The notes: a model not told the origin generated them from the letters alone. A DNA stretch of 64,000 bases from Hahellaceae bacterium (GCA_024234505.1 JACKOD010000005.1:186001-250000), one strand, 5' to 3'; positions 53,218 to 62,123 are shown, numbered from the stretch's first letter. Program-made: numbers and translations.

Positions 53218-54671
53218 TGAAGTGTCGATCATTGGATGTGCGTCAACGTGCCACAAATCCCATTATGTCCGCGTTTGTGCTCTTGCTCTGGGGGTTTGCC
53301 CCGGCGGTCACGGCAGCGCCACAAGTACAGGTTCTGGAAGGGGATTATATTGACCAGTTATCGGCGGATTATCGCCAAAGCTGTTGCGGACGCCCCCGGC
53401 TGGCAGAACGTTTGGCTCAGTTAGGTAAACAAAAAAAGGCCACTGTTGATCAGCGCATATTGTTCGCCTCGCAGGATGGCAGCTGGTTATTCCAGTCGTT
53501 TGTAAACAACGGGTTGTTCAAGGTGATCAGTGCATATCAGCCACATCACCCGAAAGCGATTGTGCTTAAAAAGGGCGTGATGAGCCTGGGCCAGCTACAG
53601 CAAGCCTTACAGCAGTCCGAGATCCTGTCTGAGCAGAACGGAGAGTATGTACTGTCTTACCCCCTGATTATTGAGTCGGGAGCCGCATTGAGGGTAGATT
53701 CTCCCCTGAAGCTACGGGCCGAAGCGGGCGCAGCGATCATTAATCTGGGGACCCTGGTGGTGCAAAACACCGAAATGACCGGGGTGGGACAGCACCCGGC
53801 GTTCCGTCCCTTTGTTATTGCCTGGCAGGGCAGCGAAACCTACATAGAGCATTCCCATATTCGCAATCTGGGGTATGACGCCTATCTTTCCGGTGGCATT
53901 ACCGTCGCACGTCATTCCAGCACCGATACAGGGTCTCGTCTGGATACCTGGGTAGAGGTCGCGAACAGCACCTTTGAAAACATGACCTCTGGTCTGGTTA
54001 TTGGTCATGCTCAAGGCATGCTTATCAACAATCAATTTAGTGCAATCAAGGCTCGTAGCATTGATATTTCACAGTCTGAACTGAGAATGGAAGATAATGT
54101 CGTTCAGGGAGGCTCTCTGGACGGAATACGCGTGAGCAGCGGCAAAACGGTGCAGTTGATTCGTAACAAGGTTACCGGCGTATCGGGCGTGGGGGTGAGG
54201 ATTCAGGGTGACCTGAATTCTGGTCTGGTGTTTGGTAATCAAATCATCGACAACCATGGACATGGTTTGCAAGTTGATCGCAGTGCGGGGCAATCGAATT
54301 CACCGACAGGGGTAAAAATTGACGGCAATGTGATTGCCCATAATGACAGCTCCGGTGTGGTGCTGAATTGTCCGGATTTATGCGAGCTGACCCGAAATAT
54401 CTTTATTGCCAACCGACAATATCCGGTATTGCTTGATAACGCAGATACTCCAGCGGCAGGTAGCACCGTTATTGTACGAAACCAGTTTCACAAAACACCG
54501 GGGGCATTTTTAAGGTCTCAGAACGCATTCAGGCTGATATGGGGACATAATGACCTGGCGTTTCAGGTTGGGCTGCACACTGCATTTCTGGGGGATATCC
54601 AGTCTGTGCAGGGGATGATTTTGGAGCATACTCTGAAAAATAAACGCATCGTCAGTATCGAAGCTCAATAA
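53217..54671 (+). CDS. algG: AlgG-like right-handed beta-helix protein, epimerase motif missing
   Basis: This 484-residue periplasmic protein has a signal peptide and right-handed beta-helix repeats (GLVIGHAQGMLINNQFSAI, GIRVSSGKTVQLIRNKVTG), matching the position and fold of AlgG. The N-terminal part, RPFVIAWQGSETYIEHSHIRN-like, resembles AlgG. The mannuronan C5-epimerase signature YGxDPHD, with catalytic His and Asp, is not present. The equivalent stretch reads RSIDISQSELRM. It is predicted to be structural for export, not an epimerase. ATG overlaps the algL stop by one base. It is shorter than the 543 residues of Pseudomonas. Confidence 0.85.
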   Translation: MKCRSLDVRQRATNPIMSAFVLLLWGFAPAVTAAPQVQVLEGDYIDQLSADYRQSCCGRPRLAERLAQLGKQKKATVDQRILFASQDGSWLFQSFVNNGLFKVISAYQPHHPKAIVLKKGVMSLGQLQQALQQSEILSEQNGEYVLSYPLIIESGAALRVDSPLKLRAEAGAAIINLGTLVVQNTEMTGVGQHPAFRPFVIAWQGSETYIEHSHIRNLGYDAYLSGGITVARHSSTDTGSRLDTWVEVANSTFENMTSGLVIGHAQGMLINNQFSAIKARSIDISQSELRMEDNVVQGGSLDGIRVSSGKTVQLIRNKVTGVSGVGVRIQGDLNSGLVFGNQIIDNHGHGLQVDRSAGQSNSPTGVKIDGNVIAHNDSSGVVLNCPDLCELTRNIFIANRQYPVLLDNADTPAAGSTVIVRNQFHKTPGAFLRSQNAFRLIWGHNDLAFQVGLHTAFLGDIQSVQGMILEHTLKNKRIVSIEAQ

Positions 54672-54678
54672 GGGAGAC

Positions 54679-56103
54679 ATGGGAGATATGAAGGTTTGTA
54701 TACGTTTGGCAATCATATCACTGGCGCTGTTATTCGAAGCCTGCTCGGTTTCGTCAGAAAACGGTGCTCCGCCGGTGGTTGAAGATATTGGTGCGATTAA
54801 CCTGTTTGAGCGGGAGACGCAAACGATACAGATTCGAATTCAGGATGACCTGGACCGAACATTAACCTTTGAGTTAGTCAACACGATGAGCGGGTTGCAA
54901 ACTGAAGCGCGACCGGACTGGGAAAACGCCCGGCTTGAGTTTAACCTGACCGCCTTGGAGCTCAGCGATACCGAGACCGGAGAACTTAAGTTGATTGTGA
55001 CAGACTCAAGCGGTTTGACGACGGTGCGCACCTATCCGGTGACCATTACCGCGTATGCAGAACTGAACGATGTTGCGTTTGCCGATAGTGGCATGAAATC
55101 GTGTATTGATAATGCCCGAACGTTGAATGAAATGCAGAATGCCAATGATCCGACGATTCAGAAATGGCGTGATGTGATGGATATCACCGAGCTTGATTGT
55201 ATTGATGTGCCGGTGAACGATTTGACGGGCCTTGGCGAGCTTCGTGCGTTACGTTCGTTTTTTGTCGGTTCGGAAACGGAATTATCTGAGCTAACAGACA
55301 TTTCCGCTTTGGCCGATTTGCCGGAACTGAGAACGTTATACCTTTACGGAAACAAGGTAGAGAATCTGGATGTATTGGCGCTGTTGCCTTTCCTGAACTC
55401 CATTCACTTGTCTAATATGCCTAACGCCGACGTATCCTCGCTTGCGTCGGTAGCCGACCTGACGTTTTTGCACTTGATCAATGTACCGGCTTTCAACCTG
55501 GACTTCCTCCAGAACCTGCCGGTTAAATCCTTGTTATTAGACGGCAATGGCCTCACTTCGGTTGATACCCTGTCTTCCAAGGTGGACATGGAAGAGCTTC
55601 GCATTTACAACAACGAGATTACCGATATTTCTGCTCTGGCGCCTTTGGTTAATCTTTCATTGTTTAAGGTTGTCGGTGTGCCATTGACGAATGCCGATGT
55701 ACTGGCGAATTGGACCAAGGTTGAGATTCTGAAGTTATTCCGAACGGACATTACGGATGTTAGCAGCCTTCGTTTTATGACTTCTTTAAAAGGACTATCG
55801 TTAGGGCGCAGCGATATTACAAATATTGATGTACTGACAGAATTGCCTTTACTTGAAGAAATGGTTTATGCGGATTTGTCGATAAGCGATTTAAGTGTGT
55901 TTGAGCGAATGAGTGCCTTGAAAATACTTGAGTTTGCTGATGCCGACGACTTGAATTATGAAGTGTTCTCGAATTTAACCGGTTTGTTAACACTCAGCCT
56001 GGAGTTAAAGCCAGCACACTTTAGTTGTGCGGATCTGGCAAGTCTGAAAGCGTCACTGACCAACACAAATGTAAACAGCACGTTAGAGTGTGAACCACTC
56101 TAA
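54679..56103 (+). CDS. Leucine-rich-repeat lipoprotein ending the alginate operon
   Basis: This 474-residue protein (or 471 from ATG 54688) begins with a lipoprotein signal (LFEAC lipobox, then SVSSENG). A cadherin/Ig-like segment follows (residues about 40-125), and then about eight internalin-like 20-22-residue LRR units, for example LRTLYLYGNKVENLDVLALL and LKGLSLGRSDITNIDVLTEL. GGGAGAC precedes ATG 54679, seven bases after algG, so it is in the operon. No such gene is known to me in Pseudomonas alginate operons. The stop TAA lies in the CTAA flank of IS copy 2. Confidence 0.85.
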   Translation: MGDMKVCIRLAIISLALLFEACSVSSENGAPPVVEDIGAINLFERETQTIQIRIQDDLDRTLTFELVNTMSGLQTEARPDWENARLEFNLTALELSDTETGELKLIVTDSSGLTTVRTYPVTITAYAELNDVAFADSGMKSCIDNARTLNEMQNANDPTIQKWRDVMDITELDCIDVPVNDLTGLGELRALRSFFVGSETELSELTDISALADLPELRTLYLYGNKVENLDVLALLPFLNSIHLSNMPNADVSSLASVADLTFLHLINVPAFNLDFLQNLPVKSLLLDGNGLTSVDTLSSKVDMEELRIYNNEITDISALAPLVNLSLFKVVGVPLTNADVLANWTKVEILKLFRTDITDVSSLRFMTSLKGLSLGRSDITNIDVLTELPLLEEMVYADLSISDLSVFERMSALKILEFADADDLNYEVFSNLTGLLTLSLELKPAHFSCADLASLKASLTNTNVNSTLECEPL

Positions 56104-57317
56104 GGAACCGCTGATTAATTTGATTTCTACATTTTGGCGACGAGTCTTGATCATTTTTTAAAATCCGTCGCCCAAAATATCGGCTTTATGGCCATATTTT
56201 TATCAATCTGTCGATTGATTTACTCCCTTTGAGGCTTTTTCAGCCCTCAGAACGCAACTTTTCCATCTACTCCCAATGCGCGCCGCGCCAGTACCAGGTT
56301 CGCCAGAGCAAATAGACTGAATAACTGAGCGGTATTCTTTTCCAGGCCTCGATATCTCGCCTTGCGATGCCGAAACAGGTTCTTCACTACATGAAAAGGG
56401 TGTTCCACTTTGGCGCGGATACTGGCCTTGATCTTCTCAACCTTCTTTACCAAGTCCTTTTTCTCGCCATCCTCCATGGTCTTGACCTGCCCTCGTTTTT
56501 TCGCCACATGCCACTGAATATTCTTGTTAGCCACCTCGGGGCGCTTCTCGATACCTACATAGCCTGCATCAGCATAAACCTCTTCGCCTTCCGTACCTTG
56601 TAACAATTTGTGGGTGACAGAGATGTCTGCTTCGTTGGCCGCAGTGCCTTCCAGGCTATGAACCAATCCGTAGGCGGCATCCACGCCAATATGCGCTTTC
56701 ATGCCAAAGTACCACTGGTTACCTTTCTTGGTTTGGTGCATTTCCGGATCGCGCTTCTTGTCCTTATTTTTGGTGGATGACGCTGCTGCGATAATGGTGG
56801 CGTCTACTATGGTGCCTTCGCGCATCACCATTCCACGCTCATGCAAACTGGTATTGATCTCTCTAAACAGTGTCATGGTCAGTTTGTGTTTTTCCAACCA
56901 GTGGCGGAACTTCAACAACGTCGTCGCGTCCGGTACGGATTCATGGGACAAATCGATTCCCACAAAGGCTTGCAGTGATTGGCTATCATAAATGGCATCT
57001 TCCAATGCTTCATCGGCGAGCGCATACCACTGTTGCAGAAAATAGATCCGCAGCATTCGCTCCAGGCCCACCGGAGGACGACCGCGGCCACCCTTTGATT
57101 TCGGAAAATACAGGGGCACCAAGGCATCCAATAGCCGTTGCCATGGAACCAGTGTTTCCATCTCCATGAGAAAACGCTCTCGACGCGTAGTCTTTTTCTT
57201 GCTGGAAAATTCTGCTTGGGAGAAGGAAATTTGGCTCATAGAGGACAACTAATAGTGGTGAATGTGGGTGCTTATTTTATAGACAGTCTGGCATCAAGGG
57301 AATTAATCAGTGTTTCC
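56104..57317 (-). mobile_element. IS5-family insertion sequence, copy 2
   Basis: This is the second 1214-bp copy in the same orientation, with the same 17-bp imperfect inverted ends (56104-56120 and 57301-57317). Its left flank is CTAA and its right flank CTTA, the reverse of copy 1. The left flank includes the stop codon of the LRR gene. The DNA appears identical to 29060-30273. Confidence 0.93.
56247..57248 (-). CDS. IS5-family DDE transposase, copy 2
   Basis: This is an intact 333-residue DDE transposase whose protein sequence is identical to the copy at 29203. Catalytic segments VDATIIAA, YADAGYVG and EHPFHVVK are present. It faces away from the diguanylate cyclase remnant. Confidence 0.95.
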   Translation of the reverse strand: MSSMSQISFSQAEFSSKKKTTRRERFLMEMETLVPWQRLLDALVPLYFPKSKGGRGRPPVGLERMLRIYFLQQWYALADEALEDAIYDSQSLQAFVGIDLSHESVPDATTLLKFRHWLEKHKLTMTLFREINTSLHERGMVMREGTIVDATIIAAASSTKNKDKKRDPEMHQTKKGNQWYFGMKAHIGVDAAYGLVHSLEGTAANEADISVTHKLLQGTEGEEVYADAGYVGIEKRPEVANKNIQWHVAKKRGQVKTMEDGEKKDLVKKVEKIKASIRAKVEHPFHVVKNLFRHRKARYRGLEKNTAQLFSLFALANLVLARRALGVDGKVAF

Positions 57318-58293
57318 CTTAGGCTATGTATTAGATGTTATTCAAGAGGGTGTCTGGGATTGGGATGCTCGTACCGGTAAGGTAGAGCGAAGCCCCGGGT
57401 GGTATCGTATGCTCGGTTACCCGGTCGATAGTTTTGATAATAACGTACTGACCTGGGAAAATATTATCCATCCGGACGACTACCCGCGGGTAATGGATGT
57501 CTTTGAAGCCTATATTCGTGGTGCGACTCCGAAGTATGAGGTCGAGTATCGCTGTAAAAAGCGTGATGGTGACTATTTATGGATAGTCGATCATGGCAAC
57601 GTAGTGGAGCGCTTCCAGGATGGCAGCGTTGCCAGAATGATCGGTGCTCACACCAATGTCCATGAGCAGCACATTGCTCAACAGACACTGCAGCAACAAA
57701 ACAAAATGCTGCTCGAAGATAATTTTAACCTTGAAAATGTGATCAGAGAACGAACCCGGGAGCTGGAAGCACTGAACCGGCGTTTAGAGCGTCAAATGGA
57801 GCAATCCAGACTGGATGCCAATACCGATACACTCACAAAACTGCATAATCGCCGGAAGTTCGATGAAGAGCTGGAAAAAGAGATCTCTCGGGCGTTGCGT
57901 TATTCATCTGCAATGAGTCTGGTATTAATTGATGCCGACTTTTTTAAAAAGATCAACGACAACTATGGGCATACTCAGGGTGACGTAACTTTAAAAAAGC
58001 TCGCGCAAGTGATTCAAGCGCATATTCGGGCTACAGATGTCGCGGCTCGCTGGGGAGGAGAAGAATTTGTTCTTATTCTCCCTGAAACAAAGCTGCAACA
58101 GGCTGAGGCAATCGCGAATAAACTTCGAATGGAAATTGAATCCACCGAAATCGCAGGGCAAATCAATATTACCTGTAGTATGGGGGTGGCTCAATTTGTG
58201 CCGGGAGAGCATCGTGATCAATTGTTAAAACGGCTAGACGCCGCGCTGTATCAGGCAAAAAGCCAGGGACGCAATTGCGTTGTGTGCAGTTGA
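57310..58293 (+). CDS. PAS-GGDEF diguanylate cyclase, 5' end displaced by IS block
   Basis: From codon 57322 the frame encodes a PAS domain (VLDVIQEGVWDWDARTGKV, WYRMLGYPVDSF), a coiled coil (about residues 130-175) and a GGDEF domain. The active-site GGEEF motif in RWGGEEFVLIL is intact and preceded by RATD, an RxxD inhibitory I-site at the standard 5-residue distance. The first 13 codons and the promoter lie at 29021-29059, 28 kb away. A GTG at 57310, inside the IS end, could restart translation (MFPLGYVL) and yield a nearly complete enzyme if the IS or upstream DNA supplies a promoter. Whether it is expressed is unknown. Confidence 0.9.
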   Translation: MFPLGYVLDVIQEGVWDWDARTGKVERSPGWYRMLGYPVDSFDNNVLTWENIIHPDDYPRVMDVFEAYIRGATPKYEVEYRCKKRDGDYLWIVDHGNVVERFQDGSVARMIGAHTNVHEQHIAQQTLQQQNKMLLEDNFNLENVIRERTRELEALNRRLERQMEQSRLDANTDTLTKLHNRRKFDEELEKEISRALRYSSAMSLVLIDADFFKKINDNYGHTQGDVTLKKLAQVIQAHIRATDVAARWGGEEFVLILPETKLQQAEAIANKLRMEIESTEIAGQINITCSMGVAQFVPGEHRDQLLKRLDAALYQAKSQGRNCVVCS

Positions 58294-58351
58294 AGTCGAT
58301 GCGCCCCCTGTCTGACCGGAGTGGCAACACCTCGGAATTGGCCCGGTTGAA

Positions 58352-58379
58352 GGGAAAGACGCCACGTGGGCGCTTTCCC
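58352..58379. terminator. Bidirectional intrinsic terminator between convergent genes
   Basis: GGGAAAG-A-CGCC and GGGCG-CTTTCCC form an 11-bp GC-rich stem with one bulge and a short loop, between the convergent cyclase and GMC oxidoreductase genes. T-rich bases follow weakly on the plus strand (CTCTTATG). Confidence 0.55.
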
Positions 58380-58405
58380 CTCTTATGTGAATGGGCGACG
58401 GCGGA

Positions 58406-60004
58406 TCAGGTTTTGTCGGGTATCAGGCTCATGGCGCGTTCAGTGAGCGCGGTAATCGTGAGAGATGGATTGACGCCAATGTTGGCCGAAATAGAGGAAC
58501 CGTCGCAGACCAGCATGTTTTCGTAACCAAAAACCCGATGTTGCTTGTCTATGACGCCTTCCGAAGCATCTTTCCCCATGCAGGCTCCGCCAAGGATGTG
58601 GGCGGTGGTAGGAATACCCAGCAAGGTTTCTGAGAGAAGCACCGTTGGTTGGCCATTGATCAATTTTCCGTACTTTTCTCCAATTTCCTGTGCTTCCGGA
58701 ATAAAGGCAGTCGGTGCCGGACCGCTGGCCAGTTTTGATCCCATACCTAGCCAGCCTCGGGCAAATCTAAGCGTACTGTCCAGCGTTTGCATAAATAGCA
58801 GAATTTGGGTGCGTTTTGCCCAGTCGTCCACGGTGGCCACCTTAAAGTTGGTGATCGGGTGGCGTAGCCAGGAGCCCAGTAATTTTGCCGCCCGGGTGAG
58901 AATGTTGCCGCCCCTGACCATGGGGACCATGGTGAGACGCCAGAAACCGGCCCCGGCAGAGTAACGAACCGGCTCGACGTGGCTGTTGGCGTCGGGGTGC
59001 ATGATGGAGCCAATAGCAATGCCTTTGGAAAAATCCTGCTGCTTGTCGGCAGAGGTCACCGCAATTAATGCTTCTGAATTGGTACGCACTCCCTGACCTA
59101 AACGCTCAGACAATTGGGGCAGGGAGCTTTCTTTTAATTTGAGCAATAGCTTGATCGTACCCATAACGCCACCCGAGAAAACAACGCCCTGCGTGCGAAT
59201 ACGACCTTTCGAGCCGAACAATTGGGTGGAGGCTTTCCAGTGTATTTCGTAGCCTGATTTACCCTGATTTTCGTTTAATGGAATCACGTCGACGACTTCG
59301 GATTCGGCCTGAATTTTTGCTCCGGCTTGTTGTGCCAGATGCAGGTAATTTTTGTCCAGTGTGTTTTTGGCATTAAACCGGCATCCAAGCATACAACCGC
59401 CGCAATAGGTGCATCCTGCACGTTCCGGGCCTTTGCCGTTAAAATAAGGATCGCTGACCGTTTTGCCTTGGTCGCCAAAGAACACGGCTACGTGTGGAGG
59501 CTCGAAACTGTCTTGCTTACCCATTTGGGTGGCAAGCGTTCTCAGGGCTTCGTCACCCGGTTCGATTCTTGGGGAGGGAACGGCGCCAAGCATGCGTCTG
59601 GCGGTTTGATAGTGTGGCAGTAATTCCTGCTCCCAGTCTGCCAGATGACGCCAGCTTGGCGATTCAAAAAACGGCTTTTTGGGAATGGGCAGCGTGTTAG
59701 CGTATACCAATGAGCCGCCTCCAACACCCACCCCTGAGAGCACGGTGACATGACGGAAAAAAGTCAGCTTGAACAGCCCAAAGCATTTAAGAACAGGCAC
59801 CCAGAGCCACTTCTTAACATTCCAGTTGGTTTTTGGAAAATCCTGGGCTTTGAGCCATTTTCCTTTTTCGATCACCAGTACCCGATAGCCCTTTTCGGAC
59901 AACCGTAATGCGGATACCGATCCACCGAAACCGCTACCGATGATCACATAATCGAAGTCGAAAGCCGGGTTGTCGCCCTTATCTTTGGTGATGGATGGGG
60001 TCAT
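58406..60004 (-). CDS. GMC-family oxidoreductase (cholesterol-oxidase-like)
   Basis: This 532-residue FAD enzyme has the dinucleotide fold YVIIGSGFGGSVSALRLSEKG and IEKG at the N-terminus. A Cys-rich loop CTYCGGCMLGCRFNAKNTLD follows, typical of the cholesterol oxidase-like/GMC subgroup of marine bacteria, and the C-terminal GMC signature is in VNPSLTITALTERAM. It is predicted to oxidise sterol-like or alkanol substrates. AAGGAG ahead of ATG 60004 decides that start over a frame that opens at 60061. It is single, convergent with the cyclase gene. Confidence 0.9.
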   Translation of the reverse strand: MTPSITKDKGDNPAFDFDYVIIGSGFGGSVSALRLSEKGYRVLVIEKGKWLKAQDFPKTNWNVKKWLWVPVLKCFGLFKLTFFRHVTVLSGVGVGGGSLVYANTLPIPKKPFFESPSWRHLADWEQELLPHYQTARRMLGAVPSPRIEPGDEALRTLATQMGKQDSFEPPHVAVFFGDQGKTVSDPYFNGKGPERAGCTYCGGCMLGCRFNAKNTLDKNYLHLAQQAGAKIQAESEVVDVIPLNENQGKSGYEIHWKASTQLFGSKGRIRTQGVVFSGGVMGTIKLLLKLKESSLPQLSERLGQGVRTNSEALIAVTSADKQQDFSKGIAIGSIMHPDANSHVEPVRYSAGAGFWRLTMVPMVRGGNILTRAAKLLGSWLRHPITNFKVATVDDWAKRTQILLFMQTLDSTLRFARGWLGMGSKLASGPAPTAFIPEAQEIGEKYGKLINGQPTVLLSETLLGIPTTAHILGGACMGKDASEGVIDKQHRVFGYENMLVCDGSSISANIGVNPSLTITALTERAMSLIPDKT

Positions 60005-60204
60005 GTGTCGCTCCTTGAGTAAGACGAGGCTTGGTAAGGTAACTTCGCCAGCCGTGATCATGTTGTGTTGATATCGTTGGATTGTCTTACAAATTAGAGT
60101 AAAAACTCAAGTTTTTTAACCGGACACAAGACTGGAGCCTGTCAGTCATTTACGGCACACTAGTGATCTGTCTCGTTTTATTTCAATGGCACAAGGAAGG
60201 CTGC

Positions 60205-60450
60205 ATGGCACATATCCGCTTTTTCCGTCGTATATCTCTTATCCCCGGATGGTTATATCTGAACCTGTCCAAAACGGGCATTTCTATCTCGCTCGGCCCC
60301 CGTGGCTGGACGATCACGCTGGGTAAACGCGGGATTCGATTCTCGGTGGGGGCACCGGGAACCGGTGTTTCGATTAACGAGCAGGTGAGTTACGACGATA
60401 TTGGCCGCAAACTTACGCGGAAATCTTCAGTAAAGCAGCGTCAGGATTAA
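60205..60450 (+). CDS. DUF4236 small protein
   Basis: This 81-residue protein matches DUF4236, with the opening AHIRFFRRISLIPGWLYLNLSKTGISISLGPRGWTI-like sequence (short pieces RFFRRISLIPG and NLSKTGISISLG). The family is widespread and its function unknown. ATG 60205 is chosen over 60163, since AAGGAAGG stands just upstream and the family starts there. Confidence 0.8.
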   Translation: MAHIRFFRRISLIPGWLYLNLSKTGISISLGPRGWTITLGKRGIRFSVGAPGTGVSINEQVSYDDIGRKLTRKSSVKQRQD

Positions 60451-60646
60451 AAAATTTTGCGTTCTCCTGTGCCATAACATATTTTTAACTGGGAAATGCG
60501 AACCTGTCTGGCCACCAGACGCTTTTTGTAGAACGTACGGATACATATAAGTCCGAATGGATACATACAATATGGTGGCAAACAAAAAGTCCGGGCGGGT
60601 TTGATCATCTTGCTGTCGCACAGCCTTAGGAAAAAGGATATATACA

Positions 60647-61219
60647 ATGGCACTGCCGGAACCGATCGCAAACTGGATTATTCCTCTCGCACAAGATCAG
60701 ATGACGTTGGGAGACGCTTTTGCAGAAATGCAGAAAATTGCACTCAAGCAGGAAGATATTCCGCTGATGGTGCAGCTGGTAGAGAATCCGAAATTTGATT
60801 TGCCCGGCATTGATCTGTTTCGTGGTGCGACCGATCTCAAGGCACACGACTACATCCATCTGCTTCTTGGAAGAGGTGTGCTGGCCAAGGACGAAGCGTT
60901 TGTTCTGGGGTTCACCATGGGCAGTACCAATCGGGTTTCGACGGCGGAAGAACGTTTGTACACCTTTTTTACCCGATACCTGTATCCCAAGGTATATCGT
61001 ATGGATGATGAGGATGTAGCCATCTACAAAGATGCCGTCAAGCTGGGATATATCTCTGACTGCCAGCCACTGGATACCGTTGACTTCAGCACGCTGTCGC
61101 ACCTCACTCTGGCGCAGGCACGGGAGGCCATCGGGATAGAGGTCGATTTGTTAAAAGCCTACTATGCTATAGAGAAAAAGCGCTATCCGGATGCCCGTGC
61201 TTCCCAGCGATTGCTGTAG
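60647..61219 (+). CDS. Coq4-like protein
   Basis: This 190-residue protein carries HDYIH followed 11 residues later by E (HDxxHx11E), the metal-binding motif of Coq4, in AHDYIHLLLGRG and KDEAFVLGFTMGST. Coq4 is needed for ubiquinone biosynthesis, but bacterial homologues of this short type are uncharacterised. AAAGGA lies before the ATG. It is followed by an ABC transporter operon, 69 bases away. Whether it acts on quinones or in the transported substrate pathway cannot be said. Confidence 0.7.
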   Translation: MALPEPIANWIIPLAQDQMTLGDAFAEMQKIALKQEDIPLMVQLVENPKFDLPGIDLFRGATDLKAHDYIHLLLGRGVLAKDEAFVLGFTMGSTNRVSTAEERLYTFFTRYLYPKVYRMDDEDVAIYKDAVKLGYISDCQPLDTVDFSTLSHLTLAQAREAIGIEVDLLKAYYAIEKKRYPDARASQRLL

Positions 61220-61288
61220 CGGTTGCACTTCGTCTTTGCAGATGAGGGAAGGATATATTTTGCTGCTACTTATAAAAAGGATGAGTTA

Positions 61289-62110
61289 ATGAAGCGACCG
61301 GTGTTTTTGGGGCTGTTTGCCCAGCCACCCAAAGCCCTGCAAATAGTTTTGGCGGCGTTACCCTTTGTGTTGTTATTGGTGGCCTATCTGGTTGCCTCGG
61401 ATATTCGTCTGGAGGCCAATCCTAATGATAAATTGCTACCCAGTGTGGGACAGATGGTGGATGCGATTGACCGTCTGGCGTTCCAGCCCGATCGGCGTAC
61501 GGGAGACTATTTGTTCTGGCAGGATACGTTGTCCAGTTTGCAACGCCTTCTGACCGGGCTGGGTTTATCGACGCTGGTGGCACTTACTGTTGGTGTAATG
61601 ATGGGGGCATTTAACGGCTTATTTGTATTGGGCAATCCCTTTCTCACCTTTATCTCCATGGTGCCACCGTTGGCATTGTTGCCCATATTGTTTATTTCTC
61701 TGGGTATCGACGAAGTGGGCAAAATCGCATTGATCTTTATAGGCACCTTTCCCATTATGACCAGAGATGTTGCGTTGTCAGTGCGTGGCATGCCGAAAGA
61801 ACTGATTATTAAAGCGAAAACACTGGGCGCCTCGGATTTTGCGGTGGTGGGTACCTTATTATTGCCGCAGATTATGCCGCGATTAATTACCGCGTTGCGC
61901 TTGAGTCTGGGGGCTGCATGGTTGTTTCTGATTGCAGCGGAAGCCATTGCATCGACCGACGGCCTGGGATATCGCATCTTTCTGGTCAGGCGTTATCTGG
62001 CAATGGATGTCATTATTCCTTATGTACTTTGGATTACGTTATTGGGCTTTTTGATGGATTTACTCCTGCGAATCCTGTTGAAGTGGCGTTATAAGTGGTA
62101 TCAGGGATGA
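61289..62110 (+). CDS. ABC transporter permease (nitrate/taurine/sulfonate type)
   Basis: This 273-residue inner-membrane permease of the BPD_transp_1/SsuC-TauC type has about six helices. The EAA loop reads KAKTLGASDFAVVGTLLLPQIMPRL. The frame opens at a TTG 61223, but the ATG 61289 with AAGGATGAG upstream is the natural start. It lies 14 bases before the ATPase gene. The substrate is not evident; it may be a sulfonate, nitrate, bicarbonate or pyrimidine-like compound. Confidence 0.88.
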   Translation: MKRPVFLGLFAQPPKALQIVLAALPFVLLLVAYLVASDIRLEANPNDKLLPSVGQMVDAIDRLAFQPDRRTGDYLFWQDTLSSLQRLLTGLGLSTLVALTVGVMMGAFNGLFVLGNPFLTFISMVPPLALLPILFISLGIDEVGKIALIFIGTFPIMTRDVALSVRGMPKELIIKAKTLGASDFAVVGTLLLPQIMPRLITALRLSLGAAWLFLIAAEAIASTDGLGYRIFLVRRYLAMDVIIPYVLWITLLGFLMDLLLRILLKWRYKWYQG

Positions 62111-62123
62111 GAGGGAAACACGC

